Source: Pseudozyma flocculosa PF-1
Lineage: Eukaryota; Basidiomycota; Ustilaginomycetes; Ustilaginales; Ustilaginaceae
Direction of reading: 5' to 3'
DNA length: 64,000 nt
Assembly: GCF_000417875.1 (NCBI RefSeq)
Contig: NW_006920891.1
Location: 82,987 to 146,986, forward strand
Position 1 is the stretch's first letter. Each line of letters begins with the position of its first letter. The translations under genes were made by a program, and so were the position numbers. Under the pieces are notes generated by a model. It did no database searches and had not been told where the DNA came from. It worked only from the letters and a program-made list of their open reading frames with translations. This document shows, piece after piece, positions 37,056 through 49,445 of this stretch.

Positions 37056-38891
37056 TCAGAAGAAGGTGGTCGAGACCTCGTACGGCAGGTATCGAATGAC
37101 GATGGTGTCGTCCTCCTGGGCGCCCTCCTCAAACAGGAGGCGCGAGTTGTTGCCGAGGTGCTTGATGGGGCTGCAGCCGTCCTCGTTGAAGGCGAGGCCC
37201 AGCGCCGATGGGTGCGGGCCGGATTTGCGATCCGAGGCCGATGGCGAAGATGACGAGGGCGACGACGAAGAGAGGAGCGAGTCGGCAAGATTGAGGCTGA
37301 TGCTGAGCTCCTTTGGGAAAACCCGGTAGCCCTTGGTACGCAGCCGCTCTGAGATGAGCTCCTTGAGGTCCAGCACCGAATTGTTGCTCGACAGGAAGAG
37401 GGCATCGAGCGGCTGGCCATCGTCGTCGTCGTTGTCGACGTCGTCGCCACGGCTGCTGGTGCTGCCGCCGTCCTCGTTTATGGGCGAGTCTGCCGCCGGC
37501 GACACTGGGCGGAAGGTGCCCGTCTTGCGAGGGAGCGAGAGGAACTGCAGTCGCAGACGGATCGCCGATGGCGGCGTGGGCGGGCAAGAGGAGAACCACT
37601 GCGCCGGCACCTCGGGCCAGGACATGCGCACCGACGACGCGGTCGTCGTCTCCGAGGCCGCCTGGCTCGGCAGCGACGAGGTCGACGAGTAGTAGCTGTC
37701 GGCGTCGAGGCTCGACGTGTCCGAGGCGCGAGACGCCACCGAGAGCCGCTTGACCTTGGGGCGTGGAGCCGCGGGTGAATAGTCGGTGAAGCCGAGGCCA
37801 CTGAGCTTAGCAGCGTTGTCGCCGGCTTCGCCGTCGGCCGCGGCATCGCCAAAGACCTTCTTGCTGGTGGCAGTCGAGATCTCGACGGCAAAGATGCCGT
37901 GGGCATCCTTGGTGAAGTTGCTCATGCGGCGGGCGGCCATACCGGGGAGCGGCGCCGTGAGGGGCACATCGGGGAGCGCGGTGGTCGAGGCCTCGACGGA
38001 GTCGTAGCCCAGACCGCGGCAGAAGAAGGACTCCTCGCTTGCCCGTCGCATGAGCCGGTTGCTGCGCGGGACGTAGTGGTGCTCGGCGATGGGAGCCGGC
38101 GGCGGTCGCGGGTTGGTGAGGTGCTCGGATGGCTCCGGCGTCGTCGGGGCGGCCCACGAAGAGAGGGCCCGCTGGTGCAGCTGGCGGATCGAGCGGAGGG
38201 AGCTCTGTCGCATCGACGGAGTGACGGCCGCAGCGAGCGAGGGCGACGAGTCGGCGGAGCTGTCGCCACCCCAGAAGGAGCGGATGCGCGATGACGAAGA
38301 GGCAGGTCGAGGGCGGCCTCGCAGTGTCGCCTGGTCGTGGTGATCGCCCGTGCCGAACGTCTCGTCGTTGATGGGCAGCGGAGGGAGCAGTGTCCGGCTC
38401 CTGCGGCGGTTGGCCACCGAGGTGCGTGTGCAGTCCATGTCAAACGAGTCCGGGGACGAGAGCTGCGGCTGCGGCTCCATGAGCGGCGCAGAGATCTGCA
38501 TTGGTGTCGAGGATCGGCTGTGCGACTCTCGGTGGCCCTGATTGCCGGTGCCGGTCGGGTTGCTGCCGCCGATTCCACCGCCAAAGCGAAAGGTTCGCGA
38601 GAAGGCGCGCCGGATCGGCGACCTCACGGGGGGCGAGGCGACCGACGACGACGCCGCGGTCGAGGATGGGTGGTCGGCAAAGTGGTATGGGCTATGCGGC
38701 GGGGTCATGGAAGAGGAGGGAGCTCCGAGGAAGTCTGACGGCCGTGGCGTCGTCAGGGTCGACGACGACGAAGGGCCTGCCATTGGCACGAAGCGCTGCG
38801 CGGCATCCACGTTGATCGGCTTGACCTGCTTCTTGCTCTCGCGCCTGCGGATGGTCGGCAGGCGGCCGAGCGAGGTGGTAAGGGCATTCAT
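37056..38891 (-). CDS. Ser-rich protein of unknown function (611 aa)
   Basis: Single-exon ORF with an ATG start and smut-like Ser/Pro/Arg-rich composition. I do not recognise the family. The N-terminal ~430 residues are disordered with basic patches ('SPIRRAFSRTFRFGG', 'NRRRSRTLLPPLP'), typical of phosphorylated regulatory proteins. The last ~170 residues are more ordered: 'IRLRLQFLSLPRK', 'SVLDLKELISERLRTKGYRVFPKELSI' and 'NNSRLLFEEGAQEDDTIVIRYLPY'. The beta-alpha-beta spacing is reminiscent of a ubiquitin-like or PB1-like fold with a Ser-rich insertion; this is inference from pattern only. No membrane segment or catalytic motif seen. It is divergent from nothing on its 5' side except the long gene-free interval. 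Confidence 0.75.
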   Translation of the reverse strand: MNALTTSLGRLPTIRRRESKKQVKPINVDAAQRFVPMAGPSSSSTLTTPRPSDFLGAPSSSMTPPHSPYHFADHPSSTAASSSVASPPVRSPIRRAFSRTFRFGGGIGGSNPTGTGNQGHRESHSRSSTPMQISAPLMEPQPQLSSPDSFDMDCTRTSVANRRRSRTLLPPLPINDETFGTGDHHDQATLRGRPRPASSSSRIRSFWGGDSSADSSPSLAAAVTPSMRQSSLRSIRQLHQRALSSWAAPTTPEPSEHLTNPRPPPAPIAEHHYVPRSNRLMRRASEESFFCRGLGYDSVEASTTALPDVPLTAPLPGMAARRMSNFTKDAHGIFAVEISTATSKKVFGDAAADGEAGDNAAKLSGLGFTDYSPAAPRPKVKRLSVASRASDTSSLDADSYYSSTSSLPSQAASETTTASSVRMSWPEVPAQWFSSCPPTPPSAIRLRLQFLSLPRKTGTFRPVSPAADSPINEDGGSTSSRGDDVDNDDDDGQPLDALFLSSNNSVLDLKELISERLRTKGYRVFPKELSISLNLADSLLSSSSPSSSSPSASDRKSGPHPSALGLAFNEDGCSPIKHLGNNSRLLFEEGAQEDDTIVIRYLPYEVSTTFF

Positions 38892-39310
38892 CGCGTCGGG
38901 GGTTCCGTCGCCGGTCGCGGGAAGCAGAGCGGCCGGGCGGTGGGGCGGTGGGGCGGTGGTGCGAGTACGGGAGCGGGCGGTGGACGTCTAGCAGCCAGAG
39001 GAATGGCGAGGCGGCGTTCGCAGGCGCGAGGCAGCGCGTCAAGGAGCGGACGAGGCGAGGCTGTCGGTGGCTGCAGACGTGGCGCGGCGCTGAGGATATG
39101 CTCAAGAGGGCAAGGCCGATGTACAGAAAGGGTCGGTGGCGTGATGGCGAACGCGCTCGGTCGATGATCACCCAGTTGGCTCGAAGGAGAGAGTGTAGGA
39201 GAGGGGCGGTGGTTGCTGAATGCTGGGCGGAGGCGGACGGTGGTGAGGAACGGACCAGACGAGGCAGGGGGAGGGGACGTGGACGAGGGTGGTGTTGGAG
39301 GCAGGGAAGA

Positions 39311-39322
39311 GGGGGGGGGGGG
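39311..39322. repeat. G12 homopolymer run
   Basis: Twelve consecutive G in the upstream flank of the gene ending at 37056. Listed because it is prone to slippage and sequencing error. Confidence 0.9.
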
Positions 39323-39960
39323 AAAGAGTGCTCGAAGGGGGCGACGTCAGAGCGACCTCCTCTAATATGAAGCAAGCAGGAGCTCCGGGTAGGGCTGAAG
39401 GCCAGCTCGGTGGCGGCAGACCCTCGACGGCTGTCAGCTTGCAAGGTCGAGGCTGGTCGGGGCTTGGACAGGACAGGCCGGCTGGGTTGGGCTGGACAGA
39501 CGGCAACGTCCGTCATCGTCCTGGCCTGCCTGGTTCTGCCTCGTCCGCCGCCGTCGCGCCGTAGAAGGCCCTGCTGCCCGCCGACGGAGGCGGGAAGTCG
39601 AGCGATGGAGCCTAGCTGAATCGGCACAGGCAACGCTTGGACGCATGCATGAATGGCCAGCCCGACGCAGCCCAGCACCAACCTCTCTTGGACTCCCAGG
39701 CCAAGCCAGGCCAGGAGGCCAGACTGTAGCGGAAGAGCCGAAGGGGGGGCAGGCGGCTGGCCAACAGGCAGGCAGGAAGCAAGGCAGGGAAGCAAGGGCG
39801 CGATGCAGGGCCAGATGGCAGCACGACCCAGGATCGCCCCGACGTGGCCTGGGCCAGGCAGGCAGGGAGGGACAAGACGCACGCAGGCAGCAAGGGCAAG
39901 CCGTAGAGTGGGGCTGTCGCTTGGCCGTGACAGCAGCAGCTGCTCTGGCCCAGACCCTTG

Positions 39961-39990
<30 letters not shown>
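39961..39990. repeat. (CCTG)7 tetranucleotide repeat
   Basis: Seven CCTG units and a partial one, within a wider stretch rich in CCTGCC words. Non-coding. Confidence 0.93.
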
Positions 39991-39991
<1 letters not shown>

Positions 39992-42287
39992 AGCCTGCCC
40001 GCCTGCCCGCTCGCTGCCCCATCGGGACTTGCCCGCTTTGCTTGGCCTTGACCGCGAAGGCTCTCCCGTCGGTCTCAAAGCAAGCAGAAGTTAAGGAAGC
40101 TGGTCTCAACCGCCTCAGCCCCGCCGCTTCTTCCAAGCCAGGACGTGCGGTGGGAAACCCGGCTTGGACACGGGGCAACGGGCGGTCAAGACACGGAACA
40201 TCCGAGCTCGCCACGGCCTTGGCTCCGTCGCGGCTCCTTCCCGAGGAAGTGGCCGGGCGCAAAAGCTCAGCTCGCTCGTCCGCTAGCCAGCTGAGGTATC
40301 GCCCCCACGACCGAACGAGAGAGCAGGCACGTACAGTAGCCAGAAAATTGGCCAGCCGTGGAGGGCGTGGGGGCCAAGGAAGGGGGCGGTGTGACAGGCC
40401 GGGCGATCCGCTTTGCCGCCGTCCATCGAAGCCAGGCTGGAAACGCACGCTCGCACGCTCGCACGCGTGCATGCTCGCACAGCCAAGCAAGCAGCAGGCC
40501 GGCAGCAGCACCGGCCGGACCCTAGCAACCGTACCGAACCGTGGCGGCGGCGGATGCGAGGCGAGGTACGGTGGTGCATGGCCTGCCTGACCGGCCAGGC
40601 TAGGGATCAGCGCGCCGAAGCGAGCCAGGCAACCTGGGAAAACCAGGGCCGGCCTACACCTGGGCGCAGGTTGGGGTGTCACCGCAAGCTGCACGGCTTC
40701 GGCGGCGGGGAAGCCCTTCCGGGCAGCTTCCGGTGGTTCTCGACCAGTGGGCGGAGGGTACCTGCCTCCATTTGCCCGTCCCGGTGCCTGGAAACTAGCC
40801 TCCTGCCATGCCATGGCCATGGACGATGACACCGACGAACGATATATCTTCTTTCGTCGGCGCCGTGGCAGCATGTCAAGGATCTGGCTGTTTGATGGTG
40901 CGCCGACGAAGAGCGATCAAGGCAGGCAGCCGGCAAGCTAAGGCAGACAGGCAAGGCTAGAACGGCACCCGCGGCCGGCTCTGCCGCCGCACTCCTGGCT
41001 GCCCGTTGCAGGCGGGGATCCTCGCAACAGCACAGCATGTGCACAGCGAACGACCCCGCGTCTGCAGGCAGCGGCCCCTGGCTTCTCTAGCCAAAGCCAG
41101 CAGCAGCAGGCAGGCTAGATTGTCGGCTCCCTTCGCCCTGCTTTCCCTGCTACGGGCCCCCTGCCTGCCTCTTCCCTCTGGCCTCCTATTCCCCCTCTGC
41201 TGTAACGTGAGGTCGAAACACGGCCACCTGGGGCGAGATTCCATCTGTTGCTTGCCTGACAACGGGCAACGCTAGAAGCTGTTGTGCGTGCGCGCGTGCT
41301 CGCAGCAAGTCCGCGTACACACTACGCACGTCTCGACTCCGTCGTCGATCATCCCTGGCGTCCTGCCAACCCGCCATCCTTGCACGCGAGTCGATTGACA
41401 GCGCTCCATGCACGCTGATCTTGCAACCAACAGCCACGTCGCATACATTGTAGCTCACCAGGCTAGTCTGCTGCTTGTCACGCTCATCCATGCGCGATAG
41501 GAAGGTAGCTAGAGGTGGCTGGACGGCTACTTTTGCCTACATGATGAGCATAGTCAGCGGTTCCTCCCGGTGCAGCAGCAACATCGAAAGGCGGGGGAAG
41601 GGGGATCGAAACGGAGGGGGATCCTGCAAACTCCCACTCTTCGCACCGCTCGCCGGCCCTTGCCACCACATCCTGTTGCCACGGTCCGGCGTGATGCCGG
41701 GATCCAGGCGTACGGCGCCCCGTCCTGGTTGCTGGTCGTCACCGACCTTCTTGCCTCCGACGGGTCGACCAAAAGACCAACACGAGCACGCAACAGTACG
41801 ACGGGATAGTTATGTGAATGCCGGTGGGGCGCCGATGGTTTGAGACCCAGCCCAGGGCCAAGCTTTGCGGCCAAGCCAGCTCGCGAGCAAGCATGCAGGT
41901 GTGCGCGTGATCGTCCAGCGGGCGGCGAGTGTCTCAGCCTCGTCTTGCTTGCTCGAGCGAAGCGATCGGAGTTCGAGCACCATGGAACGTTTTGGTCCCA
42001 GCTACACGAACATCCGTCGCGTACTCTGCGCCCCAAGGCCACGTTCGGCTTGGCGCTCCCGATGCTACGACCGAGTGTCGGTCGATTCTCAGGCCGACTC
42101 TGCGAGCGTCCCGAAGCGCACACGAGACGAGGGCCGAGCAAGCTCGAGCCCGGCCGGCGACAAAGAGCCGTTAACGATAAGATGTGGTGAGGTCGAACCT
42201 TGCCTGTTCGCCCGCCCGCTCGATTCTCTGCCAACACCGGCAGCATCCGAGACCTCAGCAAGCTCAGAAACGGCAGTAGCCTTAGCT

Positions 42288-42310
42288 CGGCGCGGCGCGG
42301 CGCGGCGCGC
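42288..42310. repeat. (CGGCG)n short tandem repeat
   Basis: About 4.5 units of a CGGCG pentamer in the gene-free interval. A third pentanucleotide array in this window. Confidence 0.85.
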
Positions 42311-45300
42311 TTGAGCCTCTGGCGTGAGAAGTCGGCATCGGCCCGATGGTCGTTGGTTTCGCTTTCTTTCCACGGCCTGCTGCGGAGGATCTGTTCAGAC
42401 GAGACATGGCTCCGGCGCTGGCTTCGGTCGGGGTGCCGCTTAGATTGCAGCGCACTAGAGTGTCTTTGCTTTTCAGACAGAACCTAGCTACCGTAGGCAG
42501 GCAGGCCTGCGCTAGGAAACGAGGGGATGTTTCGGAAGGAGCAGCCTGGTCCTTTGAAGAGCTGGTCAGCCAGGACGACGACGATATCCGGTCCATTTGT
42601 CGAACGATACTCCACGAGCGAAAACGGCACAGCGGGGACGAGAAGAGTCGACGATGATGTGGCCATCTGTGCCAGTGCCATCGCAGCGCACATCCTCAAC
42701 AGGATGCAGGGCGGAGGCCGACACCGACGGCGGCGGGACGGGAGCACGGCGCGTCTGGTCGTTGTTGGACGGCGGAAAGGAGCTCGCCCGAGACCAGGCA
42801 AGCCGGCTGCAGGAAGCAGGAACGGCCAAGCTGGGGGCGCTCGACATCTTCCGTGCGTGGCCGCCCTGGGGCGAGGAGTTGGGGCTGAAGCTGAGGCGGA
42901 GGCGAGGGGCGAGGGGCGAGGGGCGAGGGCGGGCAGGCGGCTTTTCCCAGCTCGGGCGTCGCTTGCGCCAACCAAGCCCAGCCCGGTCTAGCCCAGCCCA
43001 GACCACCGGTCCCCACTCGACCCGCAGCGGCCTCACTCTCGCCTCTCTTTCCCTTTACCGCTCCGCAGGCGCAGCTCGCTCGCCACCCGACAGCTGCCGC
43101 TCTCTTCATTCCCGCCATTGTTGTCCTAGATCGACCATGTACAGGCGGGAAGCTTGGCACCGGCTGATGTCGTACAGACAGCGAGTAAGTACAGTAATTG
43201 CGAGCGGAGCTTCACGCTGGCCTCATGATCGACGACGAGCAGACCAACACCTCTGCCGAGAACAACACTCGCCTGCCAGCACGTCTATCTGCCCTCGGGG
43301 ATGGGCATACAGACGAGGCCAGCCATGGCCAAGGTCGAGACCGACACATCCTTGACCGCCCCCCTTGGTTCACGACGGGTGCTGAGCATGATCGAGGCAT
43401 GTAGCCGGGGCGGTGCCATGAATGGAGGAGCCGTAAGTGAGGTCGGAGCGAACCGCCAGAGGGGGGCCAGGGACGAGCGAGTGAACAGAGCACAGTCGGC
43501 AGTCATGGGCCCACCTGCAACCTCAAGCTCGGCATGAACCCTCCCCATCGCAACGTAGCAGGCAGGCCAGCAGCGACGTCGGGGGTGCTGTACGTAGGCA
43601 GCGAGCAACTCGCCAGCCAGCCCCGCCGCACATCCCAACGAGCAAGCAAGCTAAGAAGATCGATCGTACACCGTCCGGGCGTCGACGTGCTTTACTACAG
43701 GCAGGTAAGATACGCCATGCCTTTCCCCGACACACAGGCCGATCAGGAGCGCGCGGCCATCACCCGCCGTCGTGCGCGTATGTCGCCGCTCCGTCCCGCC
43801 CGACGGAAGCTCCGAGATATCCCGTCGAGATCCCGGAGAGCGGGACGGTCCGCCCCGTCGCCGACAGGACGAAAGCGCCTTCTCTTCTGGGTGAGTTATG
43901 TAGGTAGATACCGGCAGGTTCGAGAGCTGAACGAAGAAGGCGGGGCAGGCAGGGCAGGCAGGCAAGGGCTTTCCCGCCTGCCGACCTCTGTACGTGCGTG
44001 CGAGCAGGCTCGCTAGCGCTGCTTCCGCTTGCAATTTACCCTCTCTGCCCTTGCATGAGGGGACAGCGAGGGAGAAAGGCAGGGAGTGAGGGGATGAGGC
44101 AGGCTGGCCTAAGAAAGGTGCACGGCGAAGCGAGCAGCCCGGCATCGCGGATGTCGTCTGTGAGGCGGCCGGCCAGCAGGAAGCCTCCTGGCCACGCCTC
44201 AACCGTGGAGGTGGTGGATGAGAGCTGAGGATGGAGCGGCTGGCTCAAGCAGGCTTGGTTGTGGCGAGGCCGGTCGAGCTGCTCCTCTCCCGCCCTCGGG
44301 CACTCGGACTCGAGCCTGTTGGTGTCTTCGCCGCTAGCAAGCGTCCATCTGTACTTACGGAGTGGAAGAAGCGAGGTGGTCCCTTGCTTGGCTGGCCGGC
44401 TTGCCACCTCGAGCCTCGCACGAGCTTCAAGGCTCAGGACGTGCTGGTGCCTGTCAGCTTGGCGCCATGCTGCCGAGTATCCGCTGCTCGTCTTACGATA
44501 CCGCACAGCAGACTTATCATGAGCGGGCATCGCTTCGGTCGTCGACGACGTCAGGAGGTACGCTAGGAGCGATCAGACGTCGCATCCTTGTTGCCAATTA
44601 AGCGGCGGGGACGAGGGCCGGAGGGAGGTCAAGCTCGGGACCCGGTGATGACTGGTTGGCTGGCAGTAGGGGCGATGATCCACAGGGCGTGAGAGCGTGG
44701 GGGTGGCGCCGAGCGGCACCGCCAGGCCTGCCAGGCCTAAGTGAGCTACAGTCTAGTACACACTTACACCGCTCATGATTTGTCTTTGGCGCTCGCGATG
44801 AGGGTGAAAGCCGTCAGGCCTCGTGTCGTGGAGGAGGTGAGGCTAGACTGACCAGCAGGTATCCTCTCGAGTGGCTCTGCCTTGGTCAGGCTCGACAAAC
44901 GAACGAACGTGTTCCATATCGAGACCCCACGAGTGGCAAATTGAGACACGACCACGACACGCTACCGCCCAGATTAGGGCGGGTAGCGGTACATTGATCG
45001 TGGCCGGCGATTCGGACCTCGACGGCCGACGACGTTCTGCCCTGGGTCGGTGACAGAGCAGAGCAGTCCTGGCCAACCTAGGCTAGGGTCGAGAAGGAGA
45101 GACCATCTGACGAAAGCTCAGAGCGTGGGAGGTTTGATCGTCGCTTCCGCTCCTGCCCGCGGACAAGAACAAGATGTCAAATATGTACCTACGTACTCCG
45201 CCTTCAGCCCTCGGGAGTACTCACAGTGCCTCCGATACCTCACCGTCGAGGCTTGCGGGGCGTGCTGCGGTGATCGCCAGACCACGGCTACCGTACCGCT

Positions 45301-46711
45301 CATCCGCGCTCGACCGTGGGTCATCTTAAAGGGTCGCGGAAGAACCGGCTACCTACATACCTTTCTGGTGGCTTGATGGGAACTCGCCAGGAAGAGCTGA
45401 TTGTTTGTCAGTCATGGGCCGCCCCGTCCGCCAAGCAATCGTCTTCGCCTGGCCTCTGCACCTCGGGCAGAGAGTCATGAGGACATCCGTCACATGGTCA
45501 GGTCAGGCCTGCTGCGCTCAGCGACGACGAGCGAGGGGACAGGCGGACATGTCAAGGCGGCGAGGGAAGCCCAAGGTGCGGTACTGTAGCGTGTGTCGCA
45601 TGTCACTCGTCGAACCTAAGCCTAGTTACCTCTGCTGAGGTTGGCTGGCAGAAGCCGGGTGGGTTTCGCCTGGGATCGGCAAACGGAGCGCGCAGCGGGG
45701 GCGCCTTTCCTCGTTCTCGGTAGGCAGCTGAAGCTCGCTGTTCCGTCTCGCGTGGATGAACCCTCGCTCGGCCAGCTCGCCTGGCCAGCTTCAAACGATA
45801 TCCGTGGCGTAGGTAGCGTCGTGTGCCTGCCCTTCACTTCGTGCAGAGGGGTGTGCTCAGCTGGAAAGGAGAGAGAGAGAGAGCGCGAGACGATCGAGCA
45901 AGAAAGTGCTGCCATACCGTGGGCTTGCTGTGCTGACACCTCCGGCCTCTGCCTGTGGGCCAATAAACGTGGGAGAGCAAGCAGCGCCAAGCGACGTCCC
46001 CGTCCGGCGCCAAGGTACGTACATGCATCGGTCCATATGTGCGAGCGAAACGTCGATGGCGATGGGGAAGCAAGCAAGAGGTTGGATCGTCCAACACGAG
46101 GCTTGGTACCGGTACTTGTCGCCAGGTCGAGCAGGGCAAGATGCGGTGGTGAAGGCCAAGGTTCCGGCTCGGTACATACAGTTAGCTCGACGTCCTTGTC
46201 ATCCCGGACATGTCCAGTCCCAGGCTAACTGTTGATCGCCGGCAGGTGTCAGAACCTCGCCACCGTGGCCGGTGCTGTAGGTACATGGCCACTAACTTGC
46301 AGTAGGTGCTGCCTGTCGATCGTACAGTAAATTGTGCGTGGGGACGCGAATTGCTTTCGCTGCGGCGCGGCCCGCTACATAAGTCGCAGCAACGAGACTA
46401 CCGTCTGCAGCGCCGCAGTAGCGTCGAAAGCTTCGTGTCGGCCTGCCTGTCGATCGACCGCAGTGCTGCTTGGGTCTGTTCTGTCGGACAAGCCCATCGG
46501 AACTCGGGCTCGTTCGCACCGTTCGAGCCGCTGGTCAGTCTCGCCCGAGACGAGGCGTAGCCAGGTGGATCGTGGATGCGCAGTCGACGCAGCGGCCGAG
46601 AGGAACGAGATCGCAATGCAGAGGCGGTCAGGAACATGGTAGTGGTACACGGAGGGTCGGTCAGCGGGTCGGATCGTGCAGCGGATTGAAGCTCATCGCT
46701 GTGCGCAGCCT

Positions 46712-47369
46712 CTATGCCGCCTCGGTGAAGAGGTGCGGGACGTGCTGGGAGATCTGAATGACTTTTTCGACGAGATCGAGGTCTGTCGTGGCAGAGCGGG
46801 CGAAGTAAGCCCTGCAGGGTCAGCAGAAGGCGCGGAAACGGAGATGTGCAGCAAGGCCGCGACGACCACGACGACGGCGGCGGCGACGCACCAAGCTTTT
46901 CACCAAATGCGACCGTGGTGAACTCGCGGATGGTGCTCTCTCCGTCCATGCCCTCGGAGACCTTGCCGATGACTTCGACGTATCCGCTGCCGGAGAGGTG
47001 GGTATCCTGCATCGAACCACAGACCAGTATCGAGGCAGATTAAATGGGAGTCAGCGCAAGTGTGCTTCTAGGGGAAAGGTCGAGGAGGGGAGGTGCTCAC
47101 CGGGTTGAGGATGACTTCGACGTTGCCCAGGTCCGACGTCTGGATGAGGAGCGTGTGGCCGTGGAGCTGGAGGTAGGACGAGGCGGTAGAGCAAGGGACC
47201 AAAATCAGCGGACGTTGGAGAGCAGAGCATGGCAAGACGACGCCCGAGGCCAATGGCCTGCCAGGAGGCCTGGCGAGCTCACCTTTGTGATTTTGCCAAT
47301 GACGCGGACCGTCTGTCCGCGGTACTGGGGGAGCATGGACGAATTGACGAGGGGGGTTGCCTTTTCCAT
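46712..47369 (-). CDS. RPA3: Replication protein A 14-kDa subunit (112 aa)
   Basis: Smallest subunit of the RPA heterotrimer that coats single-stranded DNA in replication and repair. Four exons: 47369..47283, 47166..47101, 47006..46892, 46782..46712. Introns are 116, 94 and 109 nt. The spliced protein has the RPA3 OB-fold pattern: 'RVIGKI' strand region in exon 1, 'HTLLIQTSDLGNVEVIL' in exon 2, 'YVEVIGKVSE...IREFTTVAFGEKL' in exon 3, and the C-terminal trimerisation helix 'LDLDLVEKVIQISQHVPHLF' spanning the last junction. The last acceptor was chosen at 46783 because it restores the Leu-Asp-Leu-Asp-Leu segment. Length matches the family (about 110-125). Head to head with the SHE9-type gene (485 bp). 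Confidence 0.93.
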
Positions 47370-47854
47370 GGTGTCGATGTCGATGAAGGTGGCTGTGGTA
47401 GTGAACGGGTGCGAGTGGGTTTGATGAGTGCCTGCGGTATGTGTGAGCGAGAGAAGTGCGGTGATGGTGGCGAGAAGGTGGTGGCAAGACCAACACTGAG
47501 CGCGGGTCCTGCCTGCCTGAGCCTACCTGGCCCAACCTCTGCCGGCCTGCCGCCTGCGAAAATCCGAAGCGGGCGCGTCGCGTTGAGATCAGACGCAGGC
47601 GGCCAAAGAGGTGGAGGCCTGCCAGCAGGCCTGCCAGGCAGGCAAGCACGGACCCGCTGGGCCCTGTCCCGGCCTGGCCTGGCAGCCCAAGACTTCGGAC
47701 TTCGGCTTCGGCTTGCGGGCCAGGCCGTTGCCTCTTCTTCTCTCCGTTTCGCAGCAGCAGCACCACCACCACCACCACCTTTCGCAGCAGGCTTCCTCCG
47801 CAATCCCTCTCCTCTCGCTCCCTCGCTCCGTCTCGCACAGGCATAGGCGCAACC
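47370..47854. promoter_or_regulatory. Divergent promoter region, RPA3 / SHE9
   Basis: 485 bp between the two start codons. Contains alternating CCTGCC/GGCAGG words and CACCACCACC near 47762-47780. No TATA box seen. Confidence 0.5.
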
Positions 47855-49445
47855 ATGGCGCTTGCCACCACGTCAATACTGGCACGGCAGCTAAGGTCGC
47901 ACACTTCAGCACTATACACCCTCTCTGCCGCTGCACGTCCCCGCCCCGATGCGATATGGACCCGGCCGCAGCTTCAACGGCACCAGCTCAGATGGCAACC
48001 CATCGGCGGGACAAGATGCAACTCTTCGATGTCCACGGGCGATTCTGACAAGAAGCAGGTGACATCGGAGGAGCAAAAGGGGCAGCAGCAGCAGCAGCTA
48101 CAACAAGAGCCGGACCAGGCACAGCCATCCTCACCACCAACACCTCCGCAACCGGGACCCAACACCAGCGACGATCATACCGGCAGCAGCACAGCCACGA
48201 CCGACTCTCCATCGCCACCCTCAGATCATCACGCCTCTTCTTTCGCATCTGGCTCTCACACACCGTCCCAGATATCCGCCAACCTCGCCTCACTCCTCAC
48301 CACCGCCCGCTCCACGGCGCAGCAACGCATCTCGACGCTGCAGCCGCGCATCAACCGCAAGATCTCGGACCTCAACCAGCGCTGGAACGCCTACACCGGC
48401 TTCGAATCCATAAACGCTCTCAAGTCGGCCGTCAGCGACCTCGAGACGTCGCTCGCCGCATCCCGCCGCGACCTGGCCGAGGCAAAGGCGCGCTACCTCT
48501 CGGCCGTCTCGACCCGCTCGGCGTCGCAGCGCGCCACAAACGACCTCCTCTCGCGTCGAGCCAGCTGGTCCGAGCAAGACCTCTCTGAGTACACCCGCCT
48601 CCTCCGCAGCGAGCACCAGCAGGCAAAGGAGGAGGAGATGGCCGAAAAGAACCTCGACGAGCGAGAGAGGGAGGTCCAGAACCGCTTCGACGACCTCATG
48701 AAGGGCGTCATGACGCGCTACCACGAGGAGCAGATCTGGAGCGATCGTGTCAGGAGCGTTAGCACCTACGGCAGCATCGCCGTCGTCGCCCTCAATGGTC
48801 GGTAACCTCACTTTTCTTCCTTTGCACGCCCGTCGACCTTGAGGTGGCCACCGATCTGACCTCCTTGTCCCCGCTCGATCTCCTCTCCGTGATCACCGGC
48901 CGCCTCCGCCCACAGCCCTCCTCTTTATCCTGGCCATCCTCATCGTCGAGCCTTACAAGCGCAAGAGGCTGGCGCAGACCTTTGAGACGAGGCTGCTGCA
49001 GGGCGAGGAGCAGGGACGGCAGATGGTCCAGCAGACGATCCACGCCTTTGACGCCAAGGTCGAGAAGCTCGTCGACCAACTCGCCATCGCCATCAAGGGC
49101 GACGACCTCACCCGCGTCGACACCGCACCCGCACCCTCACCGGCGTCTCCGACGACGGTCTCGGCACCACCCGCCATGGTCGAGGAAGACGAGGAAGGGC
49201 GCGATGCGGCGTGGAGGATGGAACAGATGGAGACCATCGAGAGGGACGTTGACGACTTCGTCTCGACGCAGCTAGAGGACTCATCGGCGGCGGTCGGAGC
49301 GATGACTTCGATCGCAGAGGCGGCTACGAAGCAGCGGCAAGACCAGGAGCGAAAGAGGCAGGCCGAGCTCGTCGTCGCCTCGACGGCGGGCGTCGTGGCC
49401 GGCGCGCTCCTCTCCATCGTGCTGGGCGCTTGCTGGACCGGCTAG
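47855..49445 (+). CDS. SHE9: SHE9/MDM33-type mitochondrial inner-membrane protein (490 aa)
   Basis: Homologue of fungal She9/Mdm33, an inner-membrane protein affecting mitochondrial shape and inner-membrane fission. Exons 47855..48797 and 48916..49445 (118-nt intron; donor is a weak GTCGGT, chosen because it joins 'ALN' to 'ALLFILAILIVEPYKRKRLAQTFE' in frame). The N-terminus 'MALATTSILARQLRSHTSALY' is an Arg/Ser-rich, acid-free mitochondrial presequence. A Gln/Pro/Ser-rich linker is followed by the coiled coil (about 155-300), a first membrane helix at the exon junction (about 305-328), a C-terminal matrix or intermembrane loop, and a final helix 'VVAGALLSIVLGACW' at the very C-terminus, as in the family. 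Confidence 0.9.

Larger units (their letters stand above)
38892..46711. other. 7.8-kb interval without a recognisable gene
   Basis: Both strands were read through. All open frames are short to medium, Arg/Pro/Ala-rich, mutually overlapping, and lack domain motifs or convincing splice continuity. No reverse transcriptase, integrase or transposase fragment, tRNA or rRNA was recognised. The left part (39.4-41.3 kb) is rich in CCTG/CAGG tetramers and GGCCAGGC words. The right part (43-46.6 kb) repeatedly carries TACAGTA, GTAGGTAC and TACGTAC words, rare elsewhere. Elsewhere the window averages about one gene per 3 kb. Confidence 0.6.

Noticed and set aside
36290..37099. 269-codon plus-strand ORF before the Ser-rich gene
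   Set aside because: Arg-rich, motif-free, and ends inside the 3' end of the opposite-strand gene.
39990..40874. 294-codon minus-strand ORF in the gene-free interval
   Set aside because: It crosses the CCTG repeat, is competed by several overlapping frames, and has no motif.
38892..46711. tRNA or structural RNA genes in the desert
   Set aside because: I looked for GGTTCRANNCC-type T-arm sequences and their complements; hits such as those near 43917 and 42190 lack a matching acceptor stem and anticodon arm. A covariance-model scan would settle it.
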